A stretch of 64,000 bases of DNA from Ancylobacter novellus DSM 506. GTDB lineage: Bacteria; Pseudomonadota; Alphaproteobacteria; Rhizobiales; Xanthobacteraceae. The DNA lies in the NCBI RefSeq assembly GCF_000092925.1, contig NC_014217.1, positions 2,852,001-2,916,000 of the forward strand, in the 5' to 3' direction. The position numbers and the translations under genes are program-made. Shown here piece by piece: positions 13,221 to 23,081 of this stretch. Under the pieces are notes generated by a model, which saw only the letters and a list, made by a program, of their open reading frames with translations, was not told where the DNA came from and searched no databases. Position 1 is the first letter of the stretch; each line of letters begins with the position of its first letter.

Positions 13221-14282
13221 ATGCGAAATAGTAACCAGCAGAAGCGTATGCGCGGCCGCAACAACAACAACCGGCGCAGCCAGAATCCGCTTACGCGTGT
13301 CTATGAGTCGAACGGCCCCGATGTGAAGGTGCGCGGCACCGCGCAGCACATCGTGGAGAAGTACCAGCAGCTCGCCCGCGACGCGCAGGCGTCGGGCGAT
13401 CCGGTGGCGGCGGAGAACTATCTCCAGCACGCCGAGCACTATTACCGCATCATCGCCGCCGCCCAGGCGCAGTTCGGCGTGCAGGGCCAGCCCTTCCAGC
13501 GTTCCGACGAGGACGATTTCGAGGAGGAGGGCGAGGAGGCCGGCGCTGAGGGCCAGCCGGCCTTCCAGGCCCGCGAGCCGCAGCAGCAGGGCTATCGCGA
13601 TCGCGACGGCGGCCGTGACGGCAATTACCGCGACAACAGCCAGCGCGACCGTGACGGCAACCAGCGCGGCGACCGCGACGGCAGCCAGCGCGAGTTCTAC
13701 CGCGACCGGGATGGGCGCCGCGACAACCGCGAGCGCGGCCAGGATCGCGACAATCGCGACCGTGACAACCGGCAGGACCGTGACAACCGCGAGCGCGGCG
13801 AGCATCGCGAAGGCGGTCGCTGGCAGCGCGACAACCGCCCCTATCGCGAGAACCGCGAGCCGCGTGAGCCGCGCGAGGGTGGCGAGCAGCCCTACCGCGA
13901 TCCCGGCCAGCAGCCGCAGCCGCGCCTCGGGCCGGATGTGGAGGCCGAGATCGGCCTTCCCGCCTTCATCACCCAGAGCAGCGCCGCCGCGCCGGTGAGC
14001 ACCGCCCCTGAGCCCAAGGTCGAGGCCAAGCCTGAGCCGAAGGCCGAGGCCCCCAAGGCCGAAGCACCGAAGGCCGAAGCGGCCGCCAGCGAGGCTCCGG
14101 CCAAGCCGGAAGGCACCGGCCGTGGGCGCAAGTCCGCAGCCGCCGCCGCGGCTCCGGCGCCGGTCGCGGCAGCCACCGAAGACGGCGAGGCCCCCGCCCC
14201 GCGCACCCGTCGCCGCCGCTACCGCCGCGCCGAGGGCGAGGCCGAGGGCGCCGAGCCCGCGCCGGCCGAAGCCGGCGAGTGA
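13221..14282 (+). CDS. DUF4167 domain-containing protein, probable RNA-binding
   Basis: A 353-residue protein. The N-terminal 80 residues carry the DUF4167 domain: a basic Asn/Arg start (MRNSNQQKRMRGRNNNNRR), then SQNPLTRVYESNGPDVKVRG, TAQHIVEKYQQLARDAQ and AENYLQHAEHYYRII. From about residue 125 to 240 the chain is low complexity, built of repeated Arg/Asp/Asn/Gly units (RDRDG, RDNRERG, RDNRD), then Ala/Lys/Glu/Pro-rich (KAEAPKAEAPKAEA) and a basic RTRRRRYRR tail. Such composition implies disorder and nucleic-acid binding; the exact role is not known to me. The start at MRNSN matches the domain; its ribosome site is weak. Confidence 0.9.
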   Translation: MRNSNQQKRMRGRNNNNRRSQNPLTRVYESNGPDVKVRGTAQHIVEKYQQLARDAQASGDPVAAENYLQHAEHYYRIIAAAQAQFGVQGQPFQRSDEDDFEEEGEEAGAEGQPAFQAREPQQQGYRDRDGGRDGNYRDNSQRDRDGNQRGDRDGSQREFYRDRDGRRDNRERGQDRDNRDRDNRQDRDNRERGEHREGGRWQRDNRPYRENREPREPREGGEQPYRDPGQQPQPRLGPDVEAEIGLPAFITQSSAAAPVSTAPEPKVEAKPEPKAEAPKAEAPKAEAAASEAPAKPEGTGRGRKSAAAAAAPAPVAAATEDGEAPAPRTRRRRYRRAEGEAEGAEPAPAEAGE

Positions 14283-14303
14283 GCCGTCTCTGAACTGAAA
14301 TGC

Positions 14304-14330
14304 AAAAGGCCCGGCTCAGCCGGGCCTTTT
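14304..14330 (+). terminator. Rho-independent terminator of the DUF4167 gene
   Basis: A long near-perfect stem (aaaaggcccggc / gccgggcctttt) with a tiny loop lies 22 bases after the stop and is followed by more T. The A-run on the left side could make it bidirectional. Confidence 0.85.
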
Positions 14331-14372
14331 TGTTTGGGGGAAGCCGTCGAGGAAATTTCTCATCCAGTGCAT

Positions 14373-14476
14373 CGTCATCCTGAGGTGCGAGCGGAGCGAG
14401 CCTCGAAGGATGGTCTCGGGCGCCTGGGTGAGCATCCTTCGAGGCCCGGCCGATGGCCGGGCACCTCAGGATGACG
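14373..14476. repeat. family B palindromic element, copy 1
   Basis: The outer edges are inverted, cgtcatcctgagg on the left and cctcaggatgacg on the right. The left half contains gaggtgcgagcggagcgagcctc and the right half gaggcccggccgatggccgggcacctc, each able to fold back on itself. Inner edges are gaaggatg and catccttc. Four more copies occur in this window. Confidence 0.85.
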
Positions 14477-14503
14477 TTCGTCAAGTAACAGGAAGCGACG
14501 CCC

Positions 14504-15346
14504 TCACAGCGTGATGCGCACCGCGTCGCCCTCGGCGATCAGGCCGCCGCGCTCGATCTCGGCGAAGATGCCGCAATCGGTGTGGCCGAAGCTGCGCATC
14601 AGCGTGCCGGGCACGTCGAGGTCGCGCTTGGCGGTCATCGGATCCACATTGGTGGCGGCGCAGCGGAAGATGCGCTGCGTCACCTTGAGCCGCACCTGGT
14701 TGCCGATCTCGATGGTGTGGCCGACAAGGTCGAACTCCTCCCACGGCTCCATGCCGTCGAGGTAGAGATTGCCGCGGAAGCGCAGCGGGTCGACCGGCTG
14801 GCCGATGATCTCGCCCAAGGCCCGGCAGCTCGCCAGGTTGATCAGCGAGACGAAGCCTTCCGTCGTGTCGACGAAGCGGAAGCCGTCGGGCGCCGCCAGC
14901 ACGCGCGGCGCGCCGCGCAATTCGTAGCGCGAATAGCGCTGGAAGAACTCCTCGATCGCCGCCCGTCCTTCCGGCGAGTCGAGCCGGCCGCGCACCGCCT
15001 CCTTGCCGTCGAGGTCGATGACGAGCTCGCTGGTCGCGTCCTCATAGCGCGCCTTCAGCGCGGCGAGGCGCTCATTGCGCATCAGCATGAGGAACTTGAT
15101 CTTCGGCTGGAACGCCGGAACCTCTGGAATGAAGCCCGAGGGGCCGTTCTCGATGGCGTAGAGCCGGTCGCCGGGGAAGTAGCGCCCCGCTTCCAGCTCG
15201 ACGACCTCGAGGCGCTCCGGCGTCAGCCCCTTCACCGGATAGCGGTAGAGCGAGGCGATGCTGGCGAAGTCCACCGGCGAGGGCGCGGCTTCCGGCGACG
15301 CCTCGGTGGCGGTGAAAAGATCGGTGTCGTCGGTCGATTCGCTCAT
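14504..15346 (-). CDS. MOSC domain-containing protein (YcbX-like)
   Basis: A 280-residue protein with an N-terminal MOSC beta-barrel (IASLYRYPVKGLTPERLEVVELE, about 29-60) and a C-terminal MOSC domain (about 130-275) including RFRGNLYLDGMEPWEEFDLVG and the conserved cysteine in RIFRCAATNVDP (about residue 229). MOSC proteins bind the molybdenum cofactor through that cysteine; YcbX and mARC reduce N-hydroxylated compounds. No ferredoxin domain is fused here, so an external electron donor would be needed. It is transcribed away from thpR. Confidence 0.88.
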   Translation of the reverse strand: MSESTDDTDLFTATEASPEAAPSPVDFASIASLYRYPVKGLTPERLEVVELEAGRYFPGDRLYAIENGPSGFIPEVPAFQPKIKFLMLMRNERLAALKARYEDATSELVIDLDGKEAVRGRLDSPEGRAAIEEFFQRYSRYELRGAPRVLAAPDGFRFVDTTEGFVSLINLASCRALGEIIGQPVDPLRFRGNLYLDGMEPWEEFDLVGHTIEIGNQVRLKVTQRIFRCAATNVDPMTAKRDLDVPGTLMRSFGHTDCGIFAEIERGGLIAEGDAVRITL

Positions 15347-15539
15347 GGAGGATCACCATATAGGCTTGTGCCCGCCCCGTCAGCCGCGGGCGAGGCCTTG
15401 GCAACCGGCAGGGATGCGCCGGAGAGGCATGCGTCGTGCGGCCTGTGTTTTGCCTGTCGTATTTTCCGCTTTTCCTCAGCGTGCGAATCCGTCTCAATCA
15501 TCAGCGGATTTCCTCGCTGGAAACTCTAAGGAGGGGGTC

Positions 15540-16073
15540 ATGCCGCGGCTCTTCACCGCCCTCGAAATTCCTGCCGACGTCGCCGACCAGCTTTCCATGC
15601 TGCGGGGCGGCCTTCCCGGTGCCCGCTGGATCAGCCCGGAATTCTACCACGTCACGCTGCGCTTCATCGGCGACGTCGACCATGTGGTGGCGCGCGACGC
15701 CGCCGCCGCGCTCGACGAGATCGACCGCTTCGGCTTCGACCTCACGCTCTCGGGCGTCGACCAGTTCGGCAACCACAAGCCGCACTCGATCTTCGTCGGG
15801 GTGAAGGCGAACGAGGCACTGAACGACCTGCAGGCCGAGCATGAACGGGCGATGAAGCGCATCGGCCTGCCGCCTGAGGGGCGCAACTTCCGCCCGCACG
15901 TCACCCTCGCCCGGCTGCGCGATGCTTCGCCGCGGCAGGTGGCGGAATATCTCGCGCTACGCGGCTATTTCCGCAGCCCGACCTTCGAGGTGTCGCGCTT
16001 CGTGCTCTATTCCTCGCGCGATTCCGTCGGCGGCGGCCCCTACCGGGTCGAGGCCGCCTACCCGCTGATGTGA
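15540..16073 (+). CDS. thpR: RNA 2',3'-cyclic phosphodiesterase (LigT/ThpR family)
   Basis: A 177-residue member of the 2H phosphoesterase superfamily with both catalytic motifs: YHVTLRF (His37) and RPHVTLARL (His120). It opens 2',3'-cyclic phosphates at RNA ends and may ligate tRNA halves in vitro. The start follows a strong AGGAGG site. The C-terminal FVLYSSRDSVGGGPYRVEA is typical of the family. The DUF1232 gene follows on the same strand. Confidence 0.92.
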   Translation: MPRLFTALEIPADVADQLSMLRGGLPGARWISPEFYHVTLRFIGDVDHVVARDAAAALDEIDRFGFDLTLSGVDQFGNHKPHSIFVGVKANEALNDLQAEHERAMKRIGLPPEGRNFRPHVTLARLRDASPRQVAEYLALRGYFRSPTFEVSRFVLYSSRDSVGGGPYRVEAAYPLM

Positions 16074-16138
16074 AAGCGGCGGGAAATATTGCGAAAAGCC
16101 ACGGCCGGGACCATCTGAAGCGGGACAAGGAGAGCTGG

Positions 16139-16519
16139 ATGGCCCGCCGTTTCGACCGCACCTTCGATCCCGAGGATATCGAGAACCTCGCTGGCAGCGA
16201 GGACGAGCCGCGCGTGCGCGCCGGATTCTGGAGCAAGCTTGCCGGCGGCGCCTCGCGCATTCCCTTCGCCGAGGACGCCGCGGCCGCCTATTACTGCGCG
16301 CTCGACGCCCGCACGCCGACCCGCGTGCGGGCGCTGCTGTTCGGCGCGCTCGCCTATTTCCTGCTGCCGACCGACACGGTGCCGGACATCCTGCCGGCGC
16401 TCGGCTTCACCGACGACGCGGCGGTGATCGCCACCGCGCTCAACCTTCTCGCCAGTCATATCGGCCCCTCGCACCGTGCTGCCGCGAGGGCGGCACTCGA
16501 GCGGCTGCGCAGGGCTTGA
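16139..16519 (+). CDS. DUF1232 (YkvA-type) small membrane protein
   Basis: A 126-residue protein with the DUF1232 core LLFGALAYFLLPTDTVPDILPALGFTDDAAVI (hydrophobic segment plus the conserved P-D-x-x-P signature) at about 65-97. The start at 16139 was chosen over an in-frame ATG 23 codons upstream because AAGGAGAG precedes it and the upstream part is not conserved. Function of the family is unknown; a membrane location is suggested by the hydrophobic segment. Confidence 0.85.
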   Translation: MARRFDRTFDPEDIENLAGSEDEPRVRAGFWSKLAGGASRIPFAEDAAAAYYCALDARTPTRVRALLFGALAYFLLPTDTVPDILPALGFTDDAAVIATALNLLASHIGPSHRAAARAALERLRRA

Positions 16520-16726
16520 AATCACAGGTATGTTTTTGCCAAATGACGGCGGAAAGCGCTTTTTGCGCCTTCAATTCGCCGCCGGCCTGCGGCCATTTGA
16601 TCGCCAACCCTGCCGCTTTGTACCGCTGAGGGTTCACAGCGGCGAATCGGCCGGATATCCCTTTGGCGGCCCGCACGCAGAATCACGCGGGCGGCATCGC
16701 GGCAGATGACACGGAGGACAGAGACC

Positions 16727-17245
16727 ATGGCACGACGGATCGTGCACGCGGCACTCGCCGGCTTGGCACTGGCTTTCATCGGCGCGAGCGGCGCCGGCGC
16801 CCAGGGCGCGCCGAAGCTGGTCGGCCAGTTCGGCGACTGGGGCGTCTATGTCGATACCAGCGGCAGCGGCAAGATCTGCTACGCCCTGTCCCAGCCCAAG
16901 TCCCGCGCGCCCGCCGGTCTCAACCGCGATCCCGCCTATTTCTTCATCTCGACCCGCACCGCCGAGAACGTGAAGGGCGAGGTCAGCGTCGTCATGGGCT
17001 TCCCGCTCAAGGAAGGCACCGACGCCACGCTCACCATCGGCCCGACCAGCTTCGACCTCTACACCCGCGGCACCGGCGCCTGGGTGCGCAACGTCGCCGA
17101 GGAGACCCGCCTCGTCGACGCCATGCGCAAGGGCCGCGACCTCACGGTGAAGGGCACCTCCGGGCGCGGCAACGTCACCACCGACACCTATTCGCTGAGC
17201 GGCATCTCCGCGGCCATCGACCGCGCCGCGCAGGAATGCCGTTGA
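16727..17245 (+). CDS. ialB: invasion-associated locus B (IalB) family periplasmic protein
   Basis: A 172-residue protein with a signal peptide (MARRIVHAALAGLALAFIG, probable cleavage after GAGAQG near residue 27). The mature part has the IalB pattern FGDWGVYVDTSGSGKICYA, SVVMGFPLKEG, and a C-terminal cysteine in AAQECR that can pair with the cysteine in KICYA. In Bartonella IalB contributes to erythrocyte entry, but the family is widespread in free-living Hyphomicrobiales where its role is unknown. A GGAGG site lies about 10 bases before the start. The preceding 207 bp hold no gene. Confidence 0.9.
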   Translation: MARRIVHAALAGLALAFIGASGAGAQGAPKLVGQFGDWGVYVDTSGSGKICYALSQPKSRAPAGLNRDPAYFFISTRTAENVKGEVSVVMGFPLKEGTDATLTIGPTSFDLYTRGTGAWVRNVAEETRLVDAMRKGRDLTVKGTSGRGNVTTDTYSLSGISAAIDRAAQECR

Positions 17246-17346
17246 GAAGGCACTGACGCCTCGTCCGTCCATCCACTAGACTGGCGGCCGGCAGCCCCCG
17301 GCCGCCGCGCCCGTCGTCCGCCCGAGGTCACCACCCGAGGAACGCC

Positions 17347-18120
17347 ATGCCGGTCGAACTGCGGCTCATCCCCTGCCTCGCCGACAATTACGCGGTATTG
17401 CTGCGCGATCCCGTCACCGAGGCGACCGCCGTCATCGACGCGCCGGAGGTGGCGCCGATCCTCGCCGCGCTGGAGCGCGAGGACTGGACGCTCACCCACA
17501 TCCTCGTCACCCATCACCACACCGACCACATCGCCGGCGTGCTGGCGCTGAAGGAGCGTTTCGGCGCAACGGTGATCGGCCCCAAGGCCGAGCGCGACAC
17601 CATTCCCGGCCTCGATTTCGCGGTGGTGGACGGCGATCCCGTGGCGGTCGGCGGCCTCGTCGGCCGGGTGATGGAGACGCCCGGCCACACCAAGGGGCAC
17701 ATCGTCTTCCTGTTCGAGGACGAGCGCCTGCTGTTCTCGGGCGACACGCTGTTCGTGCTCGGCTGCGGCCGGCCCTTCGAATGCGATCCGCCGGTGCTGT
17801 GGGAATCGCTGGTGCGCCTGCGCGGCCTGCCCGACGACATCTCGGTCTATTGCGGCCACGAATACACCGTCTCGAACGGGCGCTTCGCCGTCAGCGTCGA
17901 CCCGGACAATGCGGCGCTGGCCGCGCGCCTGAAGGAAGCCGAGGCGCAGCGCGCTGCCGGCGAGCCGACGCTGCCGACCACCATCGGCGCGGAGAAGGTG
18001 ACCAACCCGTTCCTGCGCGCCGACGACCCCGAGCTCGCCGCCCGCATCGGCCTGGCCGGCGCCGAGCCGGGCGCCGTCTTCACCGAGCTGCGCAGCCTCA
18101 AGAACAGTTTTCGCGGCTGA
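17347..18120 (+). CDS. gloB: hydroxyacylglutathione hydrolase (glyoxalase II)
   Basis: A 257-residue metallo-beta-lactamase-fold enzyme hydrolysing S-lactoylglutathione to D-lactate and glutathione. The binuclear metal motif THHHTDH is residues 55-61; later ligands are in ETPGHTKGH, FSGDTLF and CGHEYT. The C-terminal glutathione-binding domain (PTTIGAEKVTNPFLRADDPEL) is complete. It is followed after 8 bp by a cupin gene, likely the same transcript. A glyoxalase I-like gene is found at 32.7 kb. Confidence 0.95.
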   Translation: MPVELRLIPCLADNYAVLLRDPVTEATAVIDAPEVAPILAALEREDWTLTHILVTHHHTDHIAGVLALKERFGATVIGPKAERDTIPGLDFAVVDGDPVAVGGLVGRVMETPGHTKGHIVFLFEDERLLFSGDTLFVLGCGRPFECDPPVLWESLVRLRGLPDDISVYCGHEYTVSNGRFAVSVDPDNAALAARLKEAEAQRAAGEPTLPTTIGAEKVTNPFLRADDPELAARIGLAGAEPGAVFTELRSLKNSFRG

Positions 18121-18128
18121 GGGCGCCC

Positions 18129-18563
18129 ATGACCGCTCTCACCGCGCAGGACGTCATCGCCCAGCTCGGATTGCAGCCGCACCCGGAAGGCGGGCACTTC
18201 CGCGAGACCTTCCGCGACGAGCGGCGCACGCCCGATGGCCGCTCGGTCTCGACCGCCATCTATTTCCTGCTGGCCGCGGGCGAAGCCTCGCACTGGCACC
18301 GCGTCGACGCGACGGAGATCTGGCACTGGCACGCCGGCGCGCCGCTGGAACTGCGCATCGCGCTCAACGATGCCGGGCCGATCGAGACCCGCATCCTCAG
18401 CCCAGACATCGTCCGTGGCGAGGAACCGCAATGCGTCGTCCCGCACGGCGCCTGGCAGGCGGCGCGCAGCCTCGGCGACTGGACGCTGGTCGGCTGCACC
18501 GTGGCGCCGGGCTTCGAGTTTGCCGGCTTCGAGCTTGCCGCCCCCGGCTGGTCGCCGGGCTGA
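18129..18563 (+). CDS. cupin domain protein (DUF985)
   Basis: A 144-residue single-cupin protein. Diagnostic DUF985 segments are LQPHPEGGHFRETFRD near the N-terminus, STAIYFLLAAGEASHWHRVDATEIWHWHAG with the His cluster likely to bind metal, and VPHGAWQAARSLGDWTLVGCTVAPGFEF. It starts 8 bp after the gloB stop. Catalytic function of this group is unknown to me. Confidence 0.9.
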   Translation: MTALTAQDVIAQLGLQPHPEGGHFRETFRDERRTPDGRSVSTAIYFLLAAGEASHWHRVDATEIWHWHAGAPLELRIALNDAGPIETRILSPDIVRGEEPQCVVPHGAWQAARSLGDWTLVGCTVAPGFEFAGFELAAPGWSPG

Positions 18564-18581
18564 GCCCGATCTTCTTTTCTT

Positions 18582-18726
18582 CCCTCATCCCCGGGCTTGA
18601 CCCGGGGACCCAGGAGACCGGGCGCACCAAGTCACTGGGTGGCAGGAACTCGGGCTTGCCCGAGTTCCTCACTCTGGAGACCGAAGTCGGCAAATGCCGA
18701 CTTCGGGTCAAGCCCGGCCATGAGGG
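18582..18726. repeat. family A palindromic element, long variant with four hairpins
   Basis: Outer edges ccctcatcc and gcccggccatgaggg match other family A copies. Unlike the others, the interior contains two additional perfect hairpins: aggaactcggg-cttg-cccgagttcct (18644-18669) and gaagtcggc-aaat-gccgacttc (18683-18704). It fills the gap between the cupin gene and the exporter gene, whose stops converge. Confidence 0.8.
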
Positions 18727-18765
18727 AAGAACAGTAGCTCCGCGAAGAAGATCAGGGACGGGTTC

Positions 18766-19629
18766 TCACCGCCGGGCGAGCAGTGTCGCCACCGCCGCAC
18801 CGCCGACGATGAGCGCGCAGGCGATGGCGAGCGCACCGCTCGGCGCCGCGAAGCCGGCGACGACCAGCAGAAGCGTGGAGAGCACCGGCGCGGCGTAGGA
18901 CAGCACGCCGAGCAGGCGCACGTCGCCGCGCTTCATGCCGATGTCCCAGGTGTAGAAGGCGATGCCCACCGGGCCGATGCCGAGCGCGACGACCGCCAGC
19001 CACTCGCTCCCAACCGGCCATACCGACGGCTCGAACAGGATATGGCACAGCGCCGAAAGCGCCGCCGTGGCGAGGCAGAAGCCCGCGACCACCTCGGTCG
19101 GCACCCGGGCAAAGCGGCGCGACGCCACCGAGTAGACCGACCAGATCACCGCGCAGGCCGCCGCCGCCAGATAGCCGGGCACATATTCCGGCGCGAAGCC
19201 GAAGCCGCCGGCCCGCGCGCCCAGCAGCACCACCGTGCCGGCCAGCCCCATCAGCGCGCCCGCCACATGCGCCGGCCGCAGCCGCTCGCCCGGCAGGAAG
19301 GCGGAGAACAGCACGATGAGCAGCGGCCAGAGATAGGCGACCAGCCCCGCCTCGGCGGGTGGGGCGAGCTTGAGCGCCGAAAAATAGAAGAAGTGGTAGC
19401 CGAACAGCCCGCCTATGCCGTGCACCCACACCGGCCAGGGCTGGCGCAGCACCGACAGCCCCACCCCGCGCGCCAGTCCGGCGGCGATTCCGACCGCTCC
19501 GCCGATGGTGAAGGTAAGCGCGGTGAGCAGGAAGGGCGGCACCGCGCCGGTCGAGGAGGTGGCAAGCGCCAGCGTCGACCAGAGCAATATGGCGGTGAAG
19601 CCGATGAGGGTGGCGGAGGAGCGGGACAT
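18766..19629 (-). CDS. yddG: DMT-superfamily amino-acid exporter, YddG type
   Basis: A 287-residue inner-membrane protein with about ten hydrophobic helices arranged as two EamA repeats, from LIGFTAILLWSTLALATSS at the N-terminus to ALAIACALIVGGAAVATLLA at the C-terminus. From memory it is very close or identical to the Starkeya novella YddG protein used for the first DMT crystal structure, which exports aromatic and other amino acids; this could not be checked by alignment. The central motif APPAEAGLVAYLWPLLIVL is typical of the YddG group. The start codon at MSRSSATL is preferred over one 26 codons upstream. Confidence 0.85.
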   Translation of the reverse strand: MSRSSATLIGFTAILLWSTLALATSSTGAVPPFLLTALTFTIGGAVGIAAGLARGVGLSVLRQPWPVWVHGIGGLFGYHFFYFSALKLAPPAEAGLVAYLWPLLIVLFSAFLPGERLRPAHVAGALMGLAGTVVLLGARAGGFGFAPEYVPGYLAAAACAVIWSVYSVASRRFARVPTEVVAGFCLATAALSALCHILFEPSVWPVGSEWLAVVALGIGPVGIAFYTWDIGMKRGDVRLLGVLSYAAPVLSTLLLVVAGFAAPSGALAIACALIVGGAAVATLLARR

Positions 19630-19779
19630 GGGGGCGGGGAACCTGCGGGTCGGGCGCCCCTTATGGCCGCTGCGCGCCCTTCCGCCAAGCGTCCGGCTAC
19701 CCAGCACGGCGATGGACGTGAATACCGTCCGGCCTTACGCTCCGGCACGCCGGTTCCGGCTCATGCAGGGAGAACTCCG

Positions 19780-20055
19780 ATGACGCGCACGACCTCGATC
19801 CCCGCCTCGTTCCTCGCCTCGCTTCTCGCCCTCGCCTTCCTGTCCACCCCCCTATCCGCGCAGGCCACCATCGGCATCGACGAGGCGCTGACGATCGCAC
19901 GCGCGCAGGGCATGACCGTCGTGGCCAAGCTCGAGCACGAGCACGAGAAGGGCGTGTCGAAATGGGAGGCCGAGGGCCTCGGTGCGGACGGCAAGAAGAT
20001 GGAGATCGAGATCGACGCCGTGAGCGGCAAGATCCTCAAGAAGGACGTGAAGTGA
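19780..20055 (+). CDS. secreted PepSY domain protein
   Basis: A 91-residue protein with a signal peptide (MTRTTSIPASFLASLLALAF to LSAQA, cleavage near residue 29) and one PepSY domain: IGIDEALTIARAQGMTVVAKLE followed by KWEAEGLGADGKKMEIEIDAVSGKIL. PepSY domains are small periplasmic modules proposed to inhibit peptidases or modulate sensors. AGGGAG precedes the ATG. It is divergent from the exporter gene, so the two share a 150-bp upstream region. Confidence 0.87.
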   Translation: MTRTTSIPASFLASLLALAFLSTPLSAQATIGIDEALTIARAQGMTVVAKLEHEHEKGVSKWEAEGLGADGKKMEIEIDAVSGKILKKDVK

Positions 20056-20106
20056 GGCGGGAAGCGGCGTGAGGCCGGAAGGCCTCGCGCCTAGCCTCAT
20101 CCGGCC

Positions 20107-20832
20107 TCACGCCATGTACTGCCCGCCATTGGCGGTGAGCGTCGAGCCGGTGATGAAGCCGGCCTCGTCGGCGGCAAGGAACACCACGCAGCGCGCGATC
20201 TCCTCCGGCTCGCCGAGGCGGCCGGCGGGGATGTGCGGCAGCACGCGCTTCTCCAGCACGTCCTGCGGCATGGCGCGCACCATCTCCGTGCCGATATAGC
20301 CCGGGCAGATCGCGTTCACCGTGATGCCCTTGGCCGCGTTCTCCTGCGCCAGCGCCTTGGTGAAGCCGATCTCGCCGGCCTTGGCGGCGGAATAGTTGGT
20401 CTGGCCCATCTGGCCCTTCTGGCCGTTGATCGACGAGATGGTGACGATGCGCCCGAAATTGCGCTCGCGCATGCCCTCGATCACGTTGCGGCACATGTTG
20501 AACACCGAGGTGAGGTTGGTGTTGATCACCGCGTGCCACTGCTCGGGCGCCATCTTGTGCAGCATGCCGTCGCGGGTGATGCCGGCATTGTTCACCAGCA
20601 CCTCGACCGGGCCGAGCGTGGAGGTCACCTCGCCGATGCCCGCCTTGCAGGCCTCGAAGTCGGAGACGTCCCATTTGAAGGCGGGAATGCCGGTTTCCGC
20701 GGTGAAGGCCGCCGCTGCTTCGGCGTTGCCGGCATAGTTTGCCGCGACCTGATATCCAGCGGCTTTCAGCGCCTTGCTGACAGCCGCGCCGATCCCGCGC
20801 GTGCCACCGGTGACCAACGCAACACGACTCAT
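20107..20832 (-). CDS. phaB: acetoacetyl-CoA reductase
   Basis: A 241-residue short-chain dehydrogenase. The Rossmann motif TGGTRGIG, the NNAG motif (VLVNNAGITRDGM), the catalytic Tyr/Lys in NYSAAKAGEIGF and IPAGRLGEPEEIARCVVFLA are those of NADPH-dependent PhaB, which makes (R)-3-hydroxybutyryl-CoA for polyhydroxybutyrate. An in-frame GTG three codons upstream is less likely because the GAGGGGG site is immediately against it and well spaced for the ATG. phaA lies upstream on the same strand, 181 bp away. Confidence 0.95.
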   Translation of the reverse strand: MSRVALVTGGTRGIGAAVSKALKAAGYQVAANYAGNAEAAAAFTAETGIPAFKWDVSDFEACKAGIGEVTSTLGPVEVLVNNAGITRDGMLHKMAPEQWHAVINTNLTSVFNMCRNVIEGMRERNFGRIVTISSINGQKGQMGQTNYSAAKAGEIGFTKALAQENAAKGITVNAICPGYIGTEMVRAMPQDVLEKRVLPHIPAGRLGEPEEIARCVVFLAADEAGFITGSTLTANGGQYMA

Positions 20833-20899
20833 GTCACTCACCCCCTCTGGCGTTCCTTCCCGGGAACCTACACGGCTTGTAGTTCGCTTTTTTCCGTGA

Positions 20900-20926
20900 C
20901 GGCAAGGCAGCTTGGCCGCCTTGCCG
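20900..20926. repeat. hairpin in the phaA-phaB gap
   Basis: Perfect 9-base arms (cggcaaggc / gccttgccg) around a nine-base loop. No T-run follows on the minus strand, so it is not a standard terminator of phaA; it may mark mRNA processing between the two genes. Confidence 0.4.
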
Positions 20927-21013
20927 GCTTAAGGTGTCACAGACCTCAGGGGCTGTGTCTGACACGCATCAATCGCGCAGGATGGAGTCTCGCGCGCGGC
21001 AGTCTCCCGCGCC

Positions 21014-22463
<1,450 letters not shown>

Positions 22464-23036
22464 ATGGCAAAATCCAACGAACCCGTCACCATCAAGAAGT
22501 ACGCCAACCGCCGTCTCTACAATACCGGCACGAGCACCTATGTGACGCTCGAAGACCTCGCGCAGATGGTAAAGAACGGCGAGGACTTCGTCGTTTACGA
22601 CGCGAAGTCCTCCGAGGACATCACGCATTCCGTGCTCACGCAGATCATCTTCGAGCAGGAGGGCAAGGGCCAGAACCTGCTGCCGATCAACTTCCTGCGC
22701 CAGATCATCCGTTTCTACGGCGACAGCATGCAGATGCTCGTGCCGCGCTATCTCGACATGTCGATCGAGAACTTCACCAAGGAACAGAACAATCTGCGCG
22801 AGCAGTTCTCCAAGACCTTCGGCGTCGGCGGCTTCGGCATGATGGAGGATCAGGTCCGGCGCAACATGGAAATCTTCGACCGCGCCTTCAAGATGTTCCT
22901 GCCGAACGGCCGCGCCGATGAGGCGCCGCCCACCGCGCCCGCGGGCAATCCGGACGATTTCGACGAATTGCGCCGCCAGGTGGCGGAAATGCAGAAGCGC
23001 CTCGACCGGCTCGGCGAAGGCGGCAAGAAGGAGTGA
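22464..23036 (+). CDS. phaR: polyhydroxyalkanoate synthesis repressor PhaR
   Basis: A 190-residue protein with the PhaR N-terminal DNA-binding domain (ITIKKYANRRLYNT-type sequence at residues 8-21, then STYVTLEDLAQMVKNG and FVVYDAKSSEDITHSVLTQII) and the adjacent PHB-accumulation domain (NLLPINFLRQIIRFYGDSMQ). The C-terminal 30 residues form a short coiled coil (ELRRQVAEMQKRLDRL). PhaR senses PHB and represses phasin and its own gene. It faces away from phaA, the normal alphaproteobacterial arrangement. Confidence 0.95.
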   Translation: MAKSNEPVTIKKYANRRLYNTGTSTYVTLEDLAQMVKNGEDFVVYDAKSSEDITHSVLTQIIFEQEGKGQNLLPINFLRQIIRFYGDSMQMLVPRYLDMSIENFTKEQNNLREQFSKTFGVGGFGMMEDQVRRNMEIFDRAFKMFLPNGRADEAPPTAPAGNPDDFDELRRQVAEMQKRLDRLGEGGKKE

Positions 23037-23081
23037 GGGGCAATCCGCCCATCTCCTTCAAGCACATCCACAATATGAATG

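Noticed and set aside
13206..13805. Hydrophobic 199-codon minus-strand frame, apparently a membrane protein
   Set aside because: It is the antisense of the Arg/Asp/Asn repeat region of the DUF4167 gene; the Val/Ala/Leu richness is a by-product of those codons.
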